Assembly: GCA_031262485.1 (NCBI GenBank)
Contig: JAISHO010000022.1
Location: forward strand, 61,009 to 125,008
DNA: 64,000 bases
Reading direction: 5' to 3'
Origin: Propionibacteriaceae bacterium
Lineage (GTDB): Bacteria > Actinomycetota > Actinomycetes > Propionibacteriales > Propionibacteriaceae
The notes below the pieces were generated by a model. The model saw only the letters and a program-made list of their open reading frames with translations, did not search any database and was not told the origin of the DNA. This document shows positions 32,118-41,223 of this stretch, piece after piece (within the stretch, counting starts at the first letter, position 1; each line of letters begins with the position of its first letter). The position numbers and the translations under genes were made by a program.

Positions 32118-33001
32118 GATTCTCCTTCCGATGCCTCGGGCTGGGGTGGGGCGGCCGGATCGGCCTCGGGTAAAACGCGTACCGTCTTCGTCTCCTCCGC
32201 CCGGGCCGCCAGCGCAGAGTCGGGAGGATAATCGACCCTCTCCAGGGTGAGACCACGGGCCGGCATGACCTGCACGTCATGAGCCCGCCGACCCAAGGCG
32301 AGCAATCCGGCCAACCAAGAGGCATCGCGCCGTCCACGACCGATGGCGGTGAGAGCGCCGACGAGGGAACGCACCATCGAATGGCCGAAGGCGTCGGCCG
32401 AGACCGCGATCTCGATGAGCCCGTCCGGTCGGCGGACCGGTTCGAGACGAAGCAAGGTGCGGATCGTCGTGCCCCCTTCCTTGGGTCGGCAGAAGGCGGC
32501 GAAATCGTGGAGCCCGAGGAGGCGCTCGGCCGCCGCCGCCATGGCCTCGACGTCGAGGGGAGCGAGGGCGAGCGCGGTGAACGAACGGGTCAGGGGATCG
32601 ACCGCGTAGGGATCATCCCACAAGCGGTAGCAATAGTGGCGACGGAGAGCAGAGAAGCGGGCGTCGAACCCTGCCGGAGCGATGGCCGCTCGACGGAGGA
32701 CGATGTCGTCGGGGAGCACGCGGGGCAGCCAGCCGCCGACCGCGTCGATCGTGTCAAGCGTGGCTCCCCGGTGGGTGGGGGTGTTCTCCGGCAGATCGGT
32801 GTGGGCGACTTGCCCCCGGGCGTGGACGCCGGCGTCGGTTCGCCCGGCGCAGAAAACGCGGGGCGGTTCGGGCAAACGGAGGATCTGGGCCAGGGCCTGT
32901 TCGACGGTGTCCTGGACGGTGCGTCGGCCGGGTTGGGTGGCCCACCCGGAGAATCCGGCGCCGTCGTAGGCGATGTCGAGGCGCAGACGTGTCTCAGCCA
33001 T
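32114..33001 (-). CDS. truA: tRNA pseudouridine synthase A
   Basis: Makes pseudouridine at positions 38-40 of tRNA anticodon arms. The 295-residue product has the catalytic aspartate D56 in AGRTDAGVHARGQVAH and the N-terminal RLDIAYDGAGFSGWATQPG. The C-terminal 20 residues are acidic and proline-rich. It overlaps trmB upstream by 8 nt and the methyltransferase downstream by 4 nt. In many actinobacteria truA follows rplQ closely; here about 2.7 kb separates them and the strand is reversed. Confidence 0.96.
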   Translation of the reverse strand: MAETRLRLDIAYDGAGFSGWATQPGRRTVQDTVEQALAQILRLPEPPRVFCAGRTDAGVHARGQVAHTDLPENTPTHRGATLDTIDAVGGWLPRVLPDDIVLRRAAIAPAGFDARFSALRRHYCYRLWDDPYAVDPLTRSFTALALAPLDVEAMAAAAERLLGLHDFAAFCRPKEGGTTIRTLLRLEPVRRPDGLIEIAVSADAFGHSMVRSLVGALTAIGRGRRDASWLAGLLALGRRAHDVQVMPARGLTLERVDYPPDSALAARAEETKTVRVLPEADPAAPPQPEASEGES

Positions 33002-33767
33002 GGTCGTCCTCTGTCTGGAGCCGGAAGGCGAAATCGTGGATCGTCCGTCCGGCGGCCAGCGCCCGGGCCTCGAATTTCGTGACCGGGCGCCCGGCGAAAC
33101 GGTCGGTCGATTCGAGGTGGAAGCGTGGCTCGGTGGCGAAAGCCTCGGTGATGGCGCGAGCGTAGTCGTCCCAGTCGGTGGCGACGCGGATCACTCCGCC
33201 GGGCCGCAGCCGGGTGGCGGCGAGAGCGACGAACGCAGGGGAGAGGAGACGACGTTTATGGTGACGTTTCTTCGGCCACGGGTCGGGGAAGAAGACGAGC
33301 AACTCGTCGATCGAGGCTGGGGCGAGCAGGGTCGTCAAGCCCCAGACGGCGTCCGCCTTCAGTAAGCGGACATTGTCGATCTGCGCGGCGGCGATTTTGC
33401 CGAGGGTCGAGGCGAGGGCGGCGTCGAAGACCTCGAATCCGAGACAACGGGCCTGAGGCCAAGCCCGGCCCCGGGCGACGATCGATTCGCCGTGACCGAT
33501 GCCGATCTCGACGACGAGGGGGCCGCCGCGTCCGAAGATGGCGTCGAGATCGAGTGGCCGGGCCTCGGGGGAGGGGGTCAGGGGCGACCATCCCATGTCG
33601 ATGATCCAGCGTGGTCCCCAGGTGGAGAGCCACCGTTGTTGGGACGATGTCATACGGGCGCCACGGCGCACAAAACTGACGACGTGCCGGTGGGTCGGTG
33701 AGGCGCCGTCGCTGGACGAGGCGTCGATCTCAGAGGGATCTGTCGTGCTCACCGATGTCGTAGGCAT
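32994..33767 (-). CDS. trmB: tRNA (guanine-N7-)-methyltransferase
   Basis: Forms m7G46 in tRNA variable loops. The 257-residue product has motif I VVEIGIGHGES, FFPDPWPKKRHHKRRL (the family signature) and ATDWDDYARAI. The start at 33767 (MPTTSVSTTDP) has GGAAGA upstream; the frame is open for another 200 codons but that part is antisense to the neighbouring plus-strand gene. The first 45 residues are Ser/Thr-rich and unconserved, so translation might begin lower, at MTSSQQRWL. First gene of the minus-strand RNA-modification operon. Confidence 0.95.
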   Translation of the reverse strand: MPTTSVSTTDPSEIDASSSDGASPTHRHVVSFVRRGARMTSSQQRWLSTWGPRWIIDMGWSPLTPSPEARPLDLDAIFGRGGPLVVEIGIGHGESIVARGRAWPQARCLGFEVFDAALASTLGKIAAAQIDNVRLLKADAVWGLTTLLAPASIDELLVFFPDPWPKKRHHKRRLLSPAFVALAATRLRPGGVIRVATDWDDYARAITEAFATEPRFHLESTDRFAGRPVTKFEARALAAGRTIHDFAFRLQTEDDHG

Positions 33768-33935
33768 AGGAAAATCTTCCCACGTCGCGCCGTCGTCCCA
33801 GCGACGTTCGAACCGGGTGGGCGCGGTGGTCCTCGGTGCGAGACAGGGTGCGGTCGAAAAAATTCGGCCAGGGTGGGGAAATTCTTTCCCAACGTCAACG
33901 TTGTGATTGGACGATTTTCCCGCCAGGATGAGCCC

Positions 33936-35042
33936 ATGGCCCCCTACCATCTCGCTATGGTCCCCTCTGGCAACCCCTTGCCCCGGAACACGAGGAAACT
34001 TTCCGACGAGGGGAAGGACGGCGTGTCCGCCGGAGGCCTTCTCGGTGGGCCTGGTCTTGGCGACATCATCGTCGACGAAGCCGATCTCTTCGGAGTGACG
34101 GGGTCTGATCACGACGTCCTCAAAGCCGTTCTTGACGATTTCCGGGAGTCGATCGCGGTCATGCTGACAGTCGCCGCGGAGTCTCTCGATCGGGTGCGGG
34201 ATCCCGTCCCCCTGCTCCACCTCACCGGCGCGATCACGGACGCCACGCCACCACCGGAACCGACCGCCGAGCAACGCCGCGCCGCCGTGCAACCCTGGGC
34301 TTGGCTCATCCGTCGGGCCGGAGCCAAAGGCCTGCCCTTGACTGAGGCGGGGTTTCTCAAGCGGGTCGACGTCGAGGCGATCGCTCACTGCTTACATCTC
34401 GATGATTGGTACTCCGGGAAGATCAAACGAGAGGCTCACACCACTCCAGTGCTCGATTTCCGCTTGGCCGCCACCGCCGTCGGTCTGCTCCAGAAATACG
34501 GCGGACGTTTGCGGGCGACGAAAGCGTCGCTCGCCTTGGCGGAGAACCCTGACGCGTTATGGAACCACCTCTGCGCCCGCATTCTATGCGGGAAACAGCT
34601 GTCCACCCGTGACGCCAGTCGTGTCCTTCTCTTGGCGGTCGCCGGGTTGGATTCGATCAAGGATTCCTCCTTGGGCGCCGCTTACGGAGCCTTCGAATGG
34701 CGTGTCGACAACGACTATCCCTGCACGGCCGACGTCCTCAAGACCGCCGACACCACCCTGACGGTGCTACGGCACATGGGTGGCTTCTATTCCGACGGGT
34801 TCCACCCCTGGTCCGACAGCGCCACCCCGATCGGACGCGCCATCGCCTGGCAAAGCCTCGGGCTCGACGAGACCGATCGCGACTCGACGGCCGACGGCCC
34901 CTCCCGCAGCGTGGGCGGCGCCGTGCCAGCGCCCATGGGGGGAACCGCCAGCATCATTGGCAGCCAACGTTTCGTCGTCGATGTCGAGGAGTTGCTGGTC
35001 GGTTGCCCTGCCGGGGCGCGGCCTCTGCGCCGTTCTCCTTGA
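33936..35042 (+). CDS. Protein of unknown function with a predicted winged-helix-like segment
   Basis: I do not recognise the 368-residue product as a whole. Its middle part (about residues 100-210) with LTEAGFLKRVDVEAIAHCL, W-x-G-K-I-K-R-E, PVLDFRLAATAVGLLQKYGG and NPDALWNHL resembles the C-terminal helical segment found in actinobacterial proteins annotated as plasmid pRiA4b ORF-3-like or IS1096 passenger proteins, but the usual N-terminal ORF-3 domain is absent. That resemblance is from memory. No signal peptide or membrane segment. ATG 33936 has AGGATG upstream; the frame is open from 33873. Divergent from trmB across a 168-nt spacer with short palindromes. Confidence 0.7.
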   Translation: MAPYHLAMVPSGNPLPRNTRKLSDEGKDGVSAGGLLGGPGLGDIIVDEADLFGVTGSDHDVLKAVLDDFRESIAVMLTVAAESLDRVRDPVPLLHLTGAITDATPPPEPTAEQRRAAVQPWAWLIRRAGAKGLPLTEAGFLKRVDVEAIAHCLHLDDWYSGKIKREAHTTPVLDFRLAATAVGLLQKYGGRLRATKASLALAENPDALWNHLCARILCGKQLSTRDASRVLLLAVAGLDSIKDSSLGAAYGAFEWRVDNDYPCTADVLKTADTTLTVLRHMGGFYSDGFHPWSDSATPIGRAIAWQSLGLDETDRDSTADGPSRSVGGAVPAPMGGTASIIGSQRFVVDVEELLVGCPAGARPLRRSP

Positions 35043-35108
35043 GGATGGACGGGGCGACGGTTCCCCGCTTTGTCGTGATGTTCACTCTTGTCGAAGGGTT
35101 CTACACTG

Positions 35109-35717
35109 ATGGATGTGAACCACGGTCATGTCTTTCTCTCCACATTCGTGACCTTGTGGGTCATCCTCGATCCCCCCGGATTGCTCCCCGTCTTCCTCGG
35201 GTTGACGAAAAACCTGCCGGCAAAGCTGCGCCATCAAGCGGCTTTACGGGCGGGCCTGGTCGCCACCGCTGTCATCGCCGCGTTCGCCATCTTCGGGCAG
35301 TTCATCCTCCTCTACCTCAAGATCTCCGTCGAGGCGCTGCAGATCTCCGGTGGTCTTCTCCTCCTCCTCGTCGCCCTCGAACTGCTCATGGGCAAGTATG
35401 ACCAGGTCGAGCCGTCGGCCTCCCCGAACGTCAACATCGCCATCGTCCCCCTCGGCACCCCGCTGCTGGCCGGGCCGGGGGCGATCGTCGCGATGATGAT
35501 GGCGGTCCAAGACACCTCGGGCGTCGGTTACGTCACCGTCGGCGCCGCTCTCCTCGCCGCCATGGTGAGCGTCTACCTCTTCCTTCGTTTCGCCAGTTCG
35601 ATCAGCCGCATCCTCGGCGAGGCCGGGACGACGCTGTTGACGCGGATCGCCGGTCTGCTCCTCAGCGCCATCGCCGTGCAGATGATGGCCGACGGTGTGC
35701 TCGGACTGATCGGCTGA
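35109..35717 (+). CDS. MarC family membrane protein
   Basis: A 202-residue integral membrane protein with six hydrophobic segments and the family pattern: FLSTFVTLWVILDPPGLLPVF near the start (two short blocks, FVTLWVILDPPG most diagnostic), GPGAIVAMMMA, and LLTRIAGLLLSAIAVQMMADG at the end. The MarC (UPF0056) family was once linked to multiple antibiotic resistance, but that link was withdrawn and the transported substrate is unknown. Start is uncertain: ATG 35109 has GAAGGG upstream, while TACACT at 35102-35107 would suit a leaderless start at the in-frame GTG 35115. Confidence 0.88.
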   Translation: MDVNHGHVFLSTFVTLWVILDPPGLLPVFLGLTKNLPAKLRHQAALRAGLVATAVIAAFAIFGQFILLYLKISVEALQISGGLLLLLVALELLMGKYDQVEPSASPNVNIAIVPLGTPLLAGPGAIVAMMMAVQDTSGVGYVTVGAALLAAMVSVYLFLRFASSISRILGEAGTTLLTRIAGLLLSAIAVQMMADGVLGLIG

Positions 35718-35776
35718 ACCAGGGCGCTGTTCGGCCCGCCAGGCGTGAGGCCGCACCGAGATTCGGCGCCACGGCC

Positions 35777-35782
35777 TAGACT
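35777..35782 (+). promoter_or_regulatory. -10 box for a probably leaderless tsaE operon
   Basis: TAGACT ends 9 nt before the tsaE ATG. No Shine-Dalgarno is present between. No good -35 is apparent. Confidence 0.45.
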
Positions 35783-35791
35783 GACTCACCG

Positions 35792-36328
35792 ATGACCCCG
35801 ATGACAGAGACGACGAGCGATCGCGCGTTCCCCGAGATTCGTCTCGAGACGGCGACGGCTGAGAGCACCCATGCGCTGGGGCGCCGCTTGGCTCAGGTGA
35901 CGCGGGCGGGCGACCTCATCATCCTCACCGGCTCGCTCGGAGCGGGGAAGACGGTGCTGGCCCAAGGGATCGGCCAGGGGCTCGGGGTCACCGGGCCGAT
36001 CATCTCGCCGACCTTCGTCCTCGTGCGCATCCACCCCTCCGCCGGTTCGGGCCCCGGCCTCGTCCACGTCGACGCCTATCGTTTGACGAGCCGGGACGAA
36101 GTCGACGATCTCGATCTCGATTCCCTCATGGTGGGCAACGTCGCCGTCGTCGAGTGGGGATCGGGGGTGGCGGATCACCTGGCCGAGGACCGGCTCGAGA
36201 TCACCCTCGACCGCTCGGCCGATCCGCTCGATGAGACACGTGTCATCACGATCGTCCCGGTCGGGGAGCGCTGGGCCGGTGTCGATTGGTCGAAAACGCT
36301 CGGCCAGGAAGAACAGGAATGGGCATGA
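35792..36328 (+). CDS. tsaE: tRNA threonylcarbamoyladenosine biosynthesis ATPase TsaE
   Basis: TsaE is the ATPase that drives the TsaB-TsaD-TsaE complex making t6A37 in ANN-decoding tRNAs. The 178-residue product has a Walker A GSLGAGKT (47-54), the ISPTFVLVR block and VVEWGSGVADHL. The ATG suits a leaderless transcript. It opens a four-gene operon; its stop overlaps the tsaB start (ATGA). Confidence 0.95.
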   Translation: MTPMTETTSDRAFPEIRLETATAESTHALGRRLAQVTRAGDLIILTGSLGAGKTVLAQGIGQGLGVTGPIISPTFVLVRIHPSAGSGPGLVHVDAYRLTSRDEVDDLDLDSLMVGNVAVVEWGSGVADHLAEDRLEITLDRSADPLDETRVITIVPVGERWAGVDWSKTLGQEEQEWA

Positions 36329-37071
36329 GCAGGCAGCGAGCAGTGGTGGACCCGGCTGGAAGGCCGGAGGGGGAGACATCGCCGAAGGGCTTGGTGCTCG
36401 GCATCGACACCTCGGCCGGGGTGTCCGTCGGTGTGGTCTGCGGCGAAGGTGAGATCCTGGCCCGCCGCTCGACGTCGGAGACGAGACGCCATGTGGAGAC
36501 GCTCATGCCGCTCATCGAGGAATCCCTCGCCAGTGTTGAGGCGAACCTGTCCGATCTCACCGACATCGTCGTCGGAATGGGCCCCGGGCCCTTCACCGGT
36601 TTGAGGGTCGGCGTCGTGACCGCCGCCACGCTGGGAGCCGCCCTGGCGATCCCGGTGCGACACGTCTGTAGCCTCGACATCCTCGCCCGCCAATGGATCC
36701 TCACCCGGGGCGAGACGTCCCCGACGCCTTTCGTCGCGGCCCTGGACGCCCGCCGCCATGAGTTGTATTGGGCGCGCTACGACGCCGAGGGAAACCGGAT
36801 CGGCGATCCCGCCGTCGCGAAACCGTCTGAGCTGCCCGATCTGCCCGTCCTCGGCCCCGGAGCGATCGTCCACCCGGAGGCTGGGGGGCTCCGGGGCGGC
36901 GCGCATCCCGATTCGCTCGCTCTCGTCGATGTCGCGGTCGCCGCCGCTCACCCTGCGCTCCTGCCCGAGGTCGGTCGCGAACCGCTCTACCTGCGTCGGC
37001 CCGACGCCGTCGCCGCGACCACCCGCAAATCCGTCATCACCCCGGGATTACGCCTAGCGGAGGGGCGATGA
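36325..37071 (+). CDS. tsaB: tRNA threonylcarbamoyladenosine biosynthesis protein TsaB
   Basis: TsaB is the ASKHA-fold partner of TsaD in t6A synthesis. The 248-residue product has LVLGIDTSAGVSVGVV and the GMGPGPFTGLRVGVVTAATL signature. ATG 36325 forms an ATGA overlap with tsaE and lies 7 nt after AGGA; ATG 36319 is an alternative. A roughly 30-residue leader precedes the conserved core. The end overlaps rimI by 4 nt. Confidence 0.95.
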   Translation: MSRQRAVVDPAGRPEGETSPKGLVLGIDTSAGVSVGVVCGEGEILARRSTSETRRHVETLMPLIEESLASVEANLSDLTDIVVGMGPGPFTGLRVGVVTAATLGAALAIPVRHVCSLDILARQWILTRGETSPTPFVAALDARRHELYWARYDAEGNRIGDPAVAKPSELPDLPVLGPGAIVHPEAGGLRGGAHPDSLALVDVAVAAAHPALLPEVGREPLYLRRPDAVAATTRKSVITPGLRLAEGR

Positions 37072-37616
37072 TCGACCAGGGGCCGGGCGAGACATCACAG
37101 GAGGACGCGGCACGGATCGAGGTGGCGACGATCGACGACCTCGACGCCATCATGACGCTCGAGCGCACCTGTCTCGGCGGCGAATGGTCGCCTCGATCGT
37201 GGTCGGATGACGTCGTCCACGGCCAGTCCGCTGGTGCGGGCGTGAGCCGTCGCTGGGTCGGTGTGATCCGCTACGACGGAAGGGCGGTGGCCGTCTCGGA
37301 CCTCGCCTTGGCCGCGGAGACGGCCGACATCCTCCGTGTCGCGGTGCTGCCCTCGTTTCGCCGTCGCGGGTGGGCGAGGGCGCTCCTGGAAGGAGGACTG
37401 GCCTGGGCCGCCCGTCACGGCGGGGAGACCTGCCTGCTCGAGGTCGAGGCCGGCAACGACGCGGCGATCGCGCTCTATGAAGCGATGGGTTTCGCCGAGA
37501 TCGCGCGGCGAGGCGAGTACTACGGGCCGGGTCGTGACGCCCTCGTCATGAGCCGCCCCATCACGCTGGAGGCGGGTCAGGCCGCCGACGACAACGAGGA
37601 GCGCGGAATCGGATGA
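37068..37616 (+). CDS. rimI: Ribosomal-protein-alanine N-acetyltransferase RimI-like
   Basis: GNAT-fold acetyltransferase predicted to acetylate the N-terminal alanine of S18. The 182-residue product has the acetyl-CoA loop [20 protein letters not shown] and the C-terminal [18 protein letters not shown] and [12 protein letters not shown] blocks typical of RimI. The C-terminal 20 residues are a charged extension. ATGA overlaps at both ends place it between tsaB and tsaD, as in many bacteria. Confidence 0.92.
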   Translation: MIDQGPGETSQEDAARIEVATIDDLDAIMTLERTCLGGEWSPRSWSDDVVHGQSAGAGVSRRWVGVIRYDGRAVAVSDLALAAETADILRVAVLPSFRRRGWARALLEGGLAWAARHGGETCLLEVEAGNDAAIALYEAMGFAEIARRGEYYGPGRDALVMSRPITLEAGQAADDNEERGIG

Positions 37617-38704
37617 CGGAGACGACTACCACTGTGACAACCACCATTCCGGGCGATGGACCGCTCGTCTTGGGCATCGAGTCGAGTTGCGACGAGACCG
37701 GCGTCGGGATCGTGCGCGGGAACACCCTGCTGGCCAACGCCGTCGCCAGCTCGGTCGATGAGCACGCCCGCTTCGGCGGCGTCGTTCCCGAGATCGCGTC
37801 GCGGGCCCACCTCGAGGAGATGGTCCCCACGCTCGAGCGGGCCTTGGCCGAGGCCGATGTCGACCTGACGCAACTCGACGCTGTCGCCGTGACGGCCGGC
37901 CCCGGGCTCATGGGGGCCCTCGCCGTCGGGGTGGCCGCGGCCAAAGCGCTCTCCAGCGCCATCGGCAAACCTCTCTATGGCGTCAACCATCTCGTCGGCC
38001 ACGTCGCCGTCGATCTGCTCGAGCACGGCCCGCTGCCCGAGCCATCGCTCGCCCTCCTCGTCTCCGGAGGGCACACGAACATTCTTCGCGTCGACAACGT
38101 CACCGCGGTGAGCGAGATCGGCACGACGATCGACGACGCCGCCGGTGAGGCGTATGACAAGGTCGCCCGCCTGCTCGGCTTGCCCTATCCCGGCGGGCCC
38201 GTCATCGACGCCGCCGCCCGCCGGGGCGATCGCGACGCCATCCGCTTCCCCCGGGGATTGACCGGCGAACGCGATCGCGAACGGCACCGCTTCGATTTCT
38301 CCTTCTCCGGCCTCAAGACGGCCGTCTCCCGCTGGGTCGAGTTGCGCCGCCGCGACGGCGAGGAGGTGTCGGTCGACGATGTGGCGGCTTCTTTTCAAGA
38401 GGCGGTCTGCGATGTCCTCACCGCCAAGACGGTCGACGCCTGCCGCACCCTCGGCGTCGGCTCCCTCCTGCTCGGAGGAGGGGTGGCGGCCAACTCGCGG
38501 TTGCGCGAACTGCTCGAGGAACGGTGTCTGGCCGCTGGGGTCGAACTGCGTCGTCCGCGCCCGGCGCTGTGCACTGACAACGGGGCGATGATCGCCGTCG
38601 TCGGCTCCGAGTTGATCCGCCATGGGGCCGCCCCTTCGGGGATCGCTTTCGGCGCCGATCCTGGCCTTCCGGTCGGGGTCGTCTCTCTGCCCGCCCAAGA
38701 GTGA
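37613..38704 (+). CDS. tsaD: tRNA N6-adenosine threonylcarbamoyltransferase TsaD
   Basis: Transfers the threonylcarbamoyl group from its adenylate to A37 of tRNA. The 363-residue product has [15 protein letters not shown], the metal-binding H126-x3-H130 ([11 protein letters not shown]), [10 protein letters not shown] and [11 protein letters not shown]. All Kae1/Qri7/TsaD hallmarks are present. Last gene of the coupled tsaE-tsaB-rimI-tsaD operon; the Nudix gene follows 54 nt later with its own Shine-Dalgarno. Confidence 0.97.
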   Translation: MTETTTTVTTTIPGDGPLVLGIESSCDETGVGIVRGNTLLANAVASSVDEHARFGGVVPEIASRAHLEEMVPTLERALAEADVDLTQLDAVAVTAGPGLMGALAVGVAAAKALSSAIGKPLYGVNHLVGHVAVDLLEHGPLPEPSLALLVSGGHTNILRVDNVTAVSEIGTTIDDAAGEAYDKVARLLGLPYPGGPVIDAAARRGDRDAIRFPRGLTGERDRERHRFDFSFSGLKTAVSRWVELRRRDGEEVSVDDVAASFQEAVCDVLTAKTVDACRTLGVGSLLLGGGVAANSRLRELLEERCLAAGVELRRPRPALCTDNGAMIAVVGSELIRHGAAPSGIAFGADPGLPVGVVSLPAQE

Positions 38705-38758
38705 CGACATCGTCGAGGAGCACTGCGACGAACACGTGATCGAAGTCGAGGAGGACTG

Positions 38759-39319
38759 ATGAACGCCACGGAAATGAACGATCAGGTTCACAGCCATGAG
38801 CCGAAGAGGCGTTATCGACCGGTGCTCGGAGTCCTCGGGTACGCCATCGATCCCGAGGCGGGGACGGTGCTGCTCATCCATCGAAACCGGCGCCCGGAGG
38901 ATTTCCACCGTGGCAAATACAACGGCTTAGGCGGCAAGGTCGAGGCCGGGGAGAACATCTTCGCGGCGATGCGACGGGAGTTCTTCGAGGAATCCGGGTT
39001 GACGGCCACGCGGCTTCGTCTCAAAGGGACGATCTCCTGGCCCGGCTTCGGCGTCGACGCGAACGGCGAGGCCGAGGATTGGTTCGGGTTCATCTTCCTC
39101 ATCGACGCTTGGGAAGGGACATTACGCCCTCAATCGGACGAAGGGGAGACAGGCTGGATCGATCTCGGCCGCTTGGCTCGCCTCGAATTGCCCTTGTGGC
39201 CTGGCGACCGGCACTTCCTGCCGCTCCTGCTCGACGACGGCGTCGCCGAGTTCCACGGGGTCATGCCCTATGTCGACGGGCAGCCCGCCAGCTGGGACGT
39301 CGAGATCGTCCCAGCCTGA
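38759..39319 (+). CDS. Nudix hydrolase, MutT/MTH1-like
   Basis: A 186-residue Nudix protein with a complete box, GGKVEAGENIFAAMRREFFE followed by ESGL. The conserved KYNGLGGKVE lead-in resembles that of 8-oxo-dGTP diphosphatases of the MTH1 type, so nucleotide-pool cleaning is the most likely role, though other nucleoside diphosphate substrates remain possible. GAGGAGG stands 5 nt before the ATG. The C-terminus, EFHGVMPYVDGQPASW, is also like MTH1-type proteins. Confidence 0.85.
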   Translation: MNATEMNDQVHSHEPKRRYRPVLGVLGYAIDPEAGTVLLIHRNRRPEDFHRGKYNGLGGKVEAGENIFAAMRREFFEESGLTATRLRLKGTISWPGFGVDANGEAEDWFGFIFLIDAWEGTLRPQSDEGETGWIDLGRLARLELPLWPGDRHFLPLLLDDGVAEFHGVMPYVDGQPASWDVEIVPA

Positions 39320-39330
39320 CGAGCGAGGTT

Positions 39331-39708
39331 TCAGCGTTGCTCTTGCGGCTGCTCGGCGGCTTCGGTGTTCCACCCGGCCGAGCCGGTGGCGCTGGCGATG
39401 GTGCGGGCCGTCTGGGCCTCGTCATGGGCCTTGATGCCCTTCTGGACCATCTCGTCGAGGTCCTTCTGGCTCGGCTTGCGCCGACGCGGGAAGGCGATCC
39501 CCATGCCGAGGATGACTCCAGCCAGCATGCCGGCGCCCAGGGTGATGAGGATTTCCGTGTTGGGGTTCTCCAGCCTCGTCGACGACTGGTTCGCTGTGCC
39601 GACGAAGTAGAGATTGCGGATGTCTTGCCAGTTGAAAAAGGCCATGACGCCGACGGCGATGATGGCGAGCAGTCCGAGGACGAGCAGAATGTTCTTGATG
39701 ATCTTCAC
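39331..39708 (-). CDS. Small two-helix membrane protein of unknown function
   Basis: The 125-residue product has two hydrophobic segments (about residues 4-25 and 54-72) joined by a polar loop of about 28 residues, then a basic and polar tail (RRRKPSQKDLDEM onward) of about 50 residues. It resembles LapA-like or other small actinobacterial membrane proteins only in outline; no function can be named. GTG start 39708 is set by a TAGACT -10 box 7 nt upstream, with no Shine-Dalgarno. It converges on the Nudix gene, leaving an 11-nt gap. Confidence 0.7.
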   Translation of the reverse strand: MKIIKNILLVLGLLAIIAVGVMAFFNWQDIRNLYFVGTANQSSTRLENPNTEILITLGAGMLAGVILGMGIAFPRRRKPSQKDLDEMVQKGIKAHDEAQTARTIASATGSAGWNTEAAEQPQEQR

Positions 39709-39715
39709 GCGCGGC

Positions 39716-39721
39716 AGTCTA
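39716..39721 (-). promoter_or_regulatory. -10 box for the leaderless small membrane protein gene
   Basis: On the minus strand TAGACT is followed by exactly 7 nt and then the GTG start. No Shine-Dalgarno. A weak -35 (GCGACA) lies about 18 nt upstream. Confidence 0.5.
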
Positions 39722-39868
39722 TCCGCGGTTGTAGCCAGATGTCGCGTGTCTCTTCAGCGAGACGACGCCGGACCGTCGCCGAACTGTGCCTAAAGTTGCG
39801 GGCCTTCGTTGGTCCCCGTCGAAACCGAGACAGGGCGAGCGGGACCACGAGGGGCCCGATAGACCACT

Positions 39869-39874
39869 TAGGCT
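39869..39874 (+). promoter_or_regulatory. -10 box for the leaderless methyltransferase gene
   Basis: TAGGCT ends 6 nt before the ATG at 39881, placing transcription start on or next to the start codon. No Shine-Dalgarno precedes the ATG. Confidence 0.5.
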
Positions 39875-39880
39875 GACCTC

Positions 39881-41074
39881 ATGGATCTCGCGACCGCCCG
39901 CTGGCTCGTCTCCCCCCGGGCCCAGCCTTTTCTCGCGGAGATCGCCGAGGTTCCCGATCCCGGAGCCCTGGCGGTGGCGACACGCTTGCGCCGCACGCTC
40001 ACCCCGGAGCGGGCCGCCGCTGTCACCGCCCAGGTGACTCTGCGACGCGAGGCGAAGAAGAAATTTCCAGGCCTCGCTGGATCGCTCTTTCTCACCCGTG
40101 ACGGCCTCGAGCAGGCCACCCGGTGGGAGGTCGCCCGCTGGCGGGCCGGGCGGTTGAGGGAGGCGACGGGGGCCGACGATCTGTGGGATCTCGGCTGTGG
40201 GATCGGCGCCGACGCCCTCGCAGCCGCCACGCGAGGAATCGGTGTTACCGGCGTGGAGATCGACCCGGTCACCGCCGTCTTCGCGGCCGCCAATCTGGCA
40301 GGGGTCCGCGGACGTGTCGACGTCGCCGACGTCACCGCGATCGCGCTTCCCGCCGCCACAACGGCGCTCTTCGCCGACCCCGCCCGGCGCAGCGAACGAG
40401 GACGGAGTTGGTCGATCGACGATCTCACCCCCTCGTGGGGCTGGGCGAGCGGGCTGGCCGAGAAGCATCGCGGGCCGGTCGTCCTCAAGCTGGCGCCGGG
40501 GTTCCCCCATCGACTCATTCCCGATCAGGCCGAGGCGTTGTGGGTCAGCCACCGGGGCGATCTCGTCGAGACGAGCTTGTGGTTCGGCCCCGGGGCGATC
40601 GCGGGGCGGCGGGCGGCCGTCGTCGTGGGGGAGACCCAAGCCCACGTCCTTGAGGCTGATCGGGCGTCGGTTCCGCTCGGCCCTCTCACCGGGTTCCTCC
40701 ACGAGCCCGACCCGGCGGTGATCCGGGCTCGGGCGATCGGCGCGTTGGCCGAACGGCTCGACGCCCACGCCGTGGCTGACGGCGTCGCCTATCTCACCGG
40801 CGACGTCGCGGCGGCAGAGCGAGGCCTGGACGGGTGGGCGACCTCGTTCGCCGTCGAGGAGGTCTTCCCCTTCGATGAACGGCAGTTGCGGGCCTGGGCC
40901 ACGCGCCAAGGAGTCGGAACGCTCGAGATCAAAGTCCGCGGGCTCGACGTCGATCCGGCGGCGCTGCGTCGTCGGCTGCGTTTGCGGGGATCTCGGTCGG
41001 CGACGATCGTGCTCACCCCGCTGACCGAGGCCGGACGGACGCGCGCCGTCGTCGTGGTCGTTCACCGCCTGTGA
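39881..41074 (+). CDS. Class I methyltransferase with C-terminal Thump_like-type domain
   Basis: The 397-residue product has SAM motif I LWDLGCGIGADALAAA (101-116), an acidic motif II (VEIDP) and a DPARR motif (166-170) in place of the NPPY of N6-adenine enzymes, followed by a C-terminal domain (about residues 315-397, with EVFPFDERQLRAWATRQGVG and EIKVRGLDVDPAALRRRL) that fits the actinobacterial Thump_like family. Substrate is unknown; RNA is the obvious guess from the THUMP connection. Found near groES-groEL in related genomes as I recall. Leaderless start at ATG 39881. Confidence 0.85.
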   Translation: MDLATARWLVSPRAQPFLAEIAEVPDPGALAVATRLRRTLTPERAAAVTAQVTLRREAKKKFPGLAGSLFLTRDGLEQATRWEVARWRAGRLREATGADDLWDLGCGIGADALAAATRGIGVTGVEIDPVTAVFAAANLAGVRGRVDVADVTAIALPAATTALFADPARRSERGRSWSIDDLTPSWGWASGLAEKHRGPVVLKLAPGFPHRLIPDQAEALWVSHRGDLVETSLWFGPGAIAGRRAAVVVGETQAHVLEADRASVPLGPLTGFLHEPDPAVIRARAIGALAERLDAHAVADGVAYLTGDVAAAERGLDGWATSFAVEEVFPFDERQLRAWATRQGVGTLEIKVRGLDVDPAALRRRLRLRGSRSATIVLTPLTEAGRTRAVVVVVHRL

Positions 41075-41223
41075 GCTCAGGCGAAGCCGGGCGAGGCGGG
41101 GATCGACGGGGTGGACGACCGTGTCCGACCCGAGCGGCGCGCGGGTTCGTATGGCGGTGAAAGCCAGCTGCGGCGCTGGGTTCGCGCGGCGGTGAAAGCT
41201 CGGCCTGGCCAGGACACGTCGTG

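Noticed and set aside
33768..34388. An N-terminal extension of TrmB by about 200 residues
   Set aside because: The extended part is antisense to the divergent plus-strand gene, has no similarity to TrmB, and a good start with GGAAGA exists at 33767.
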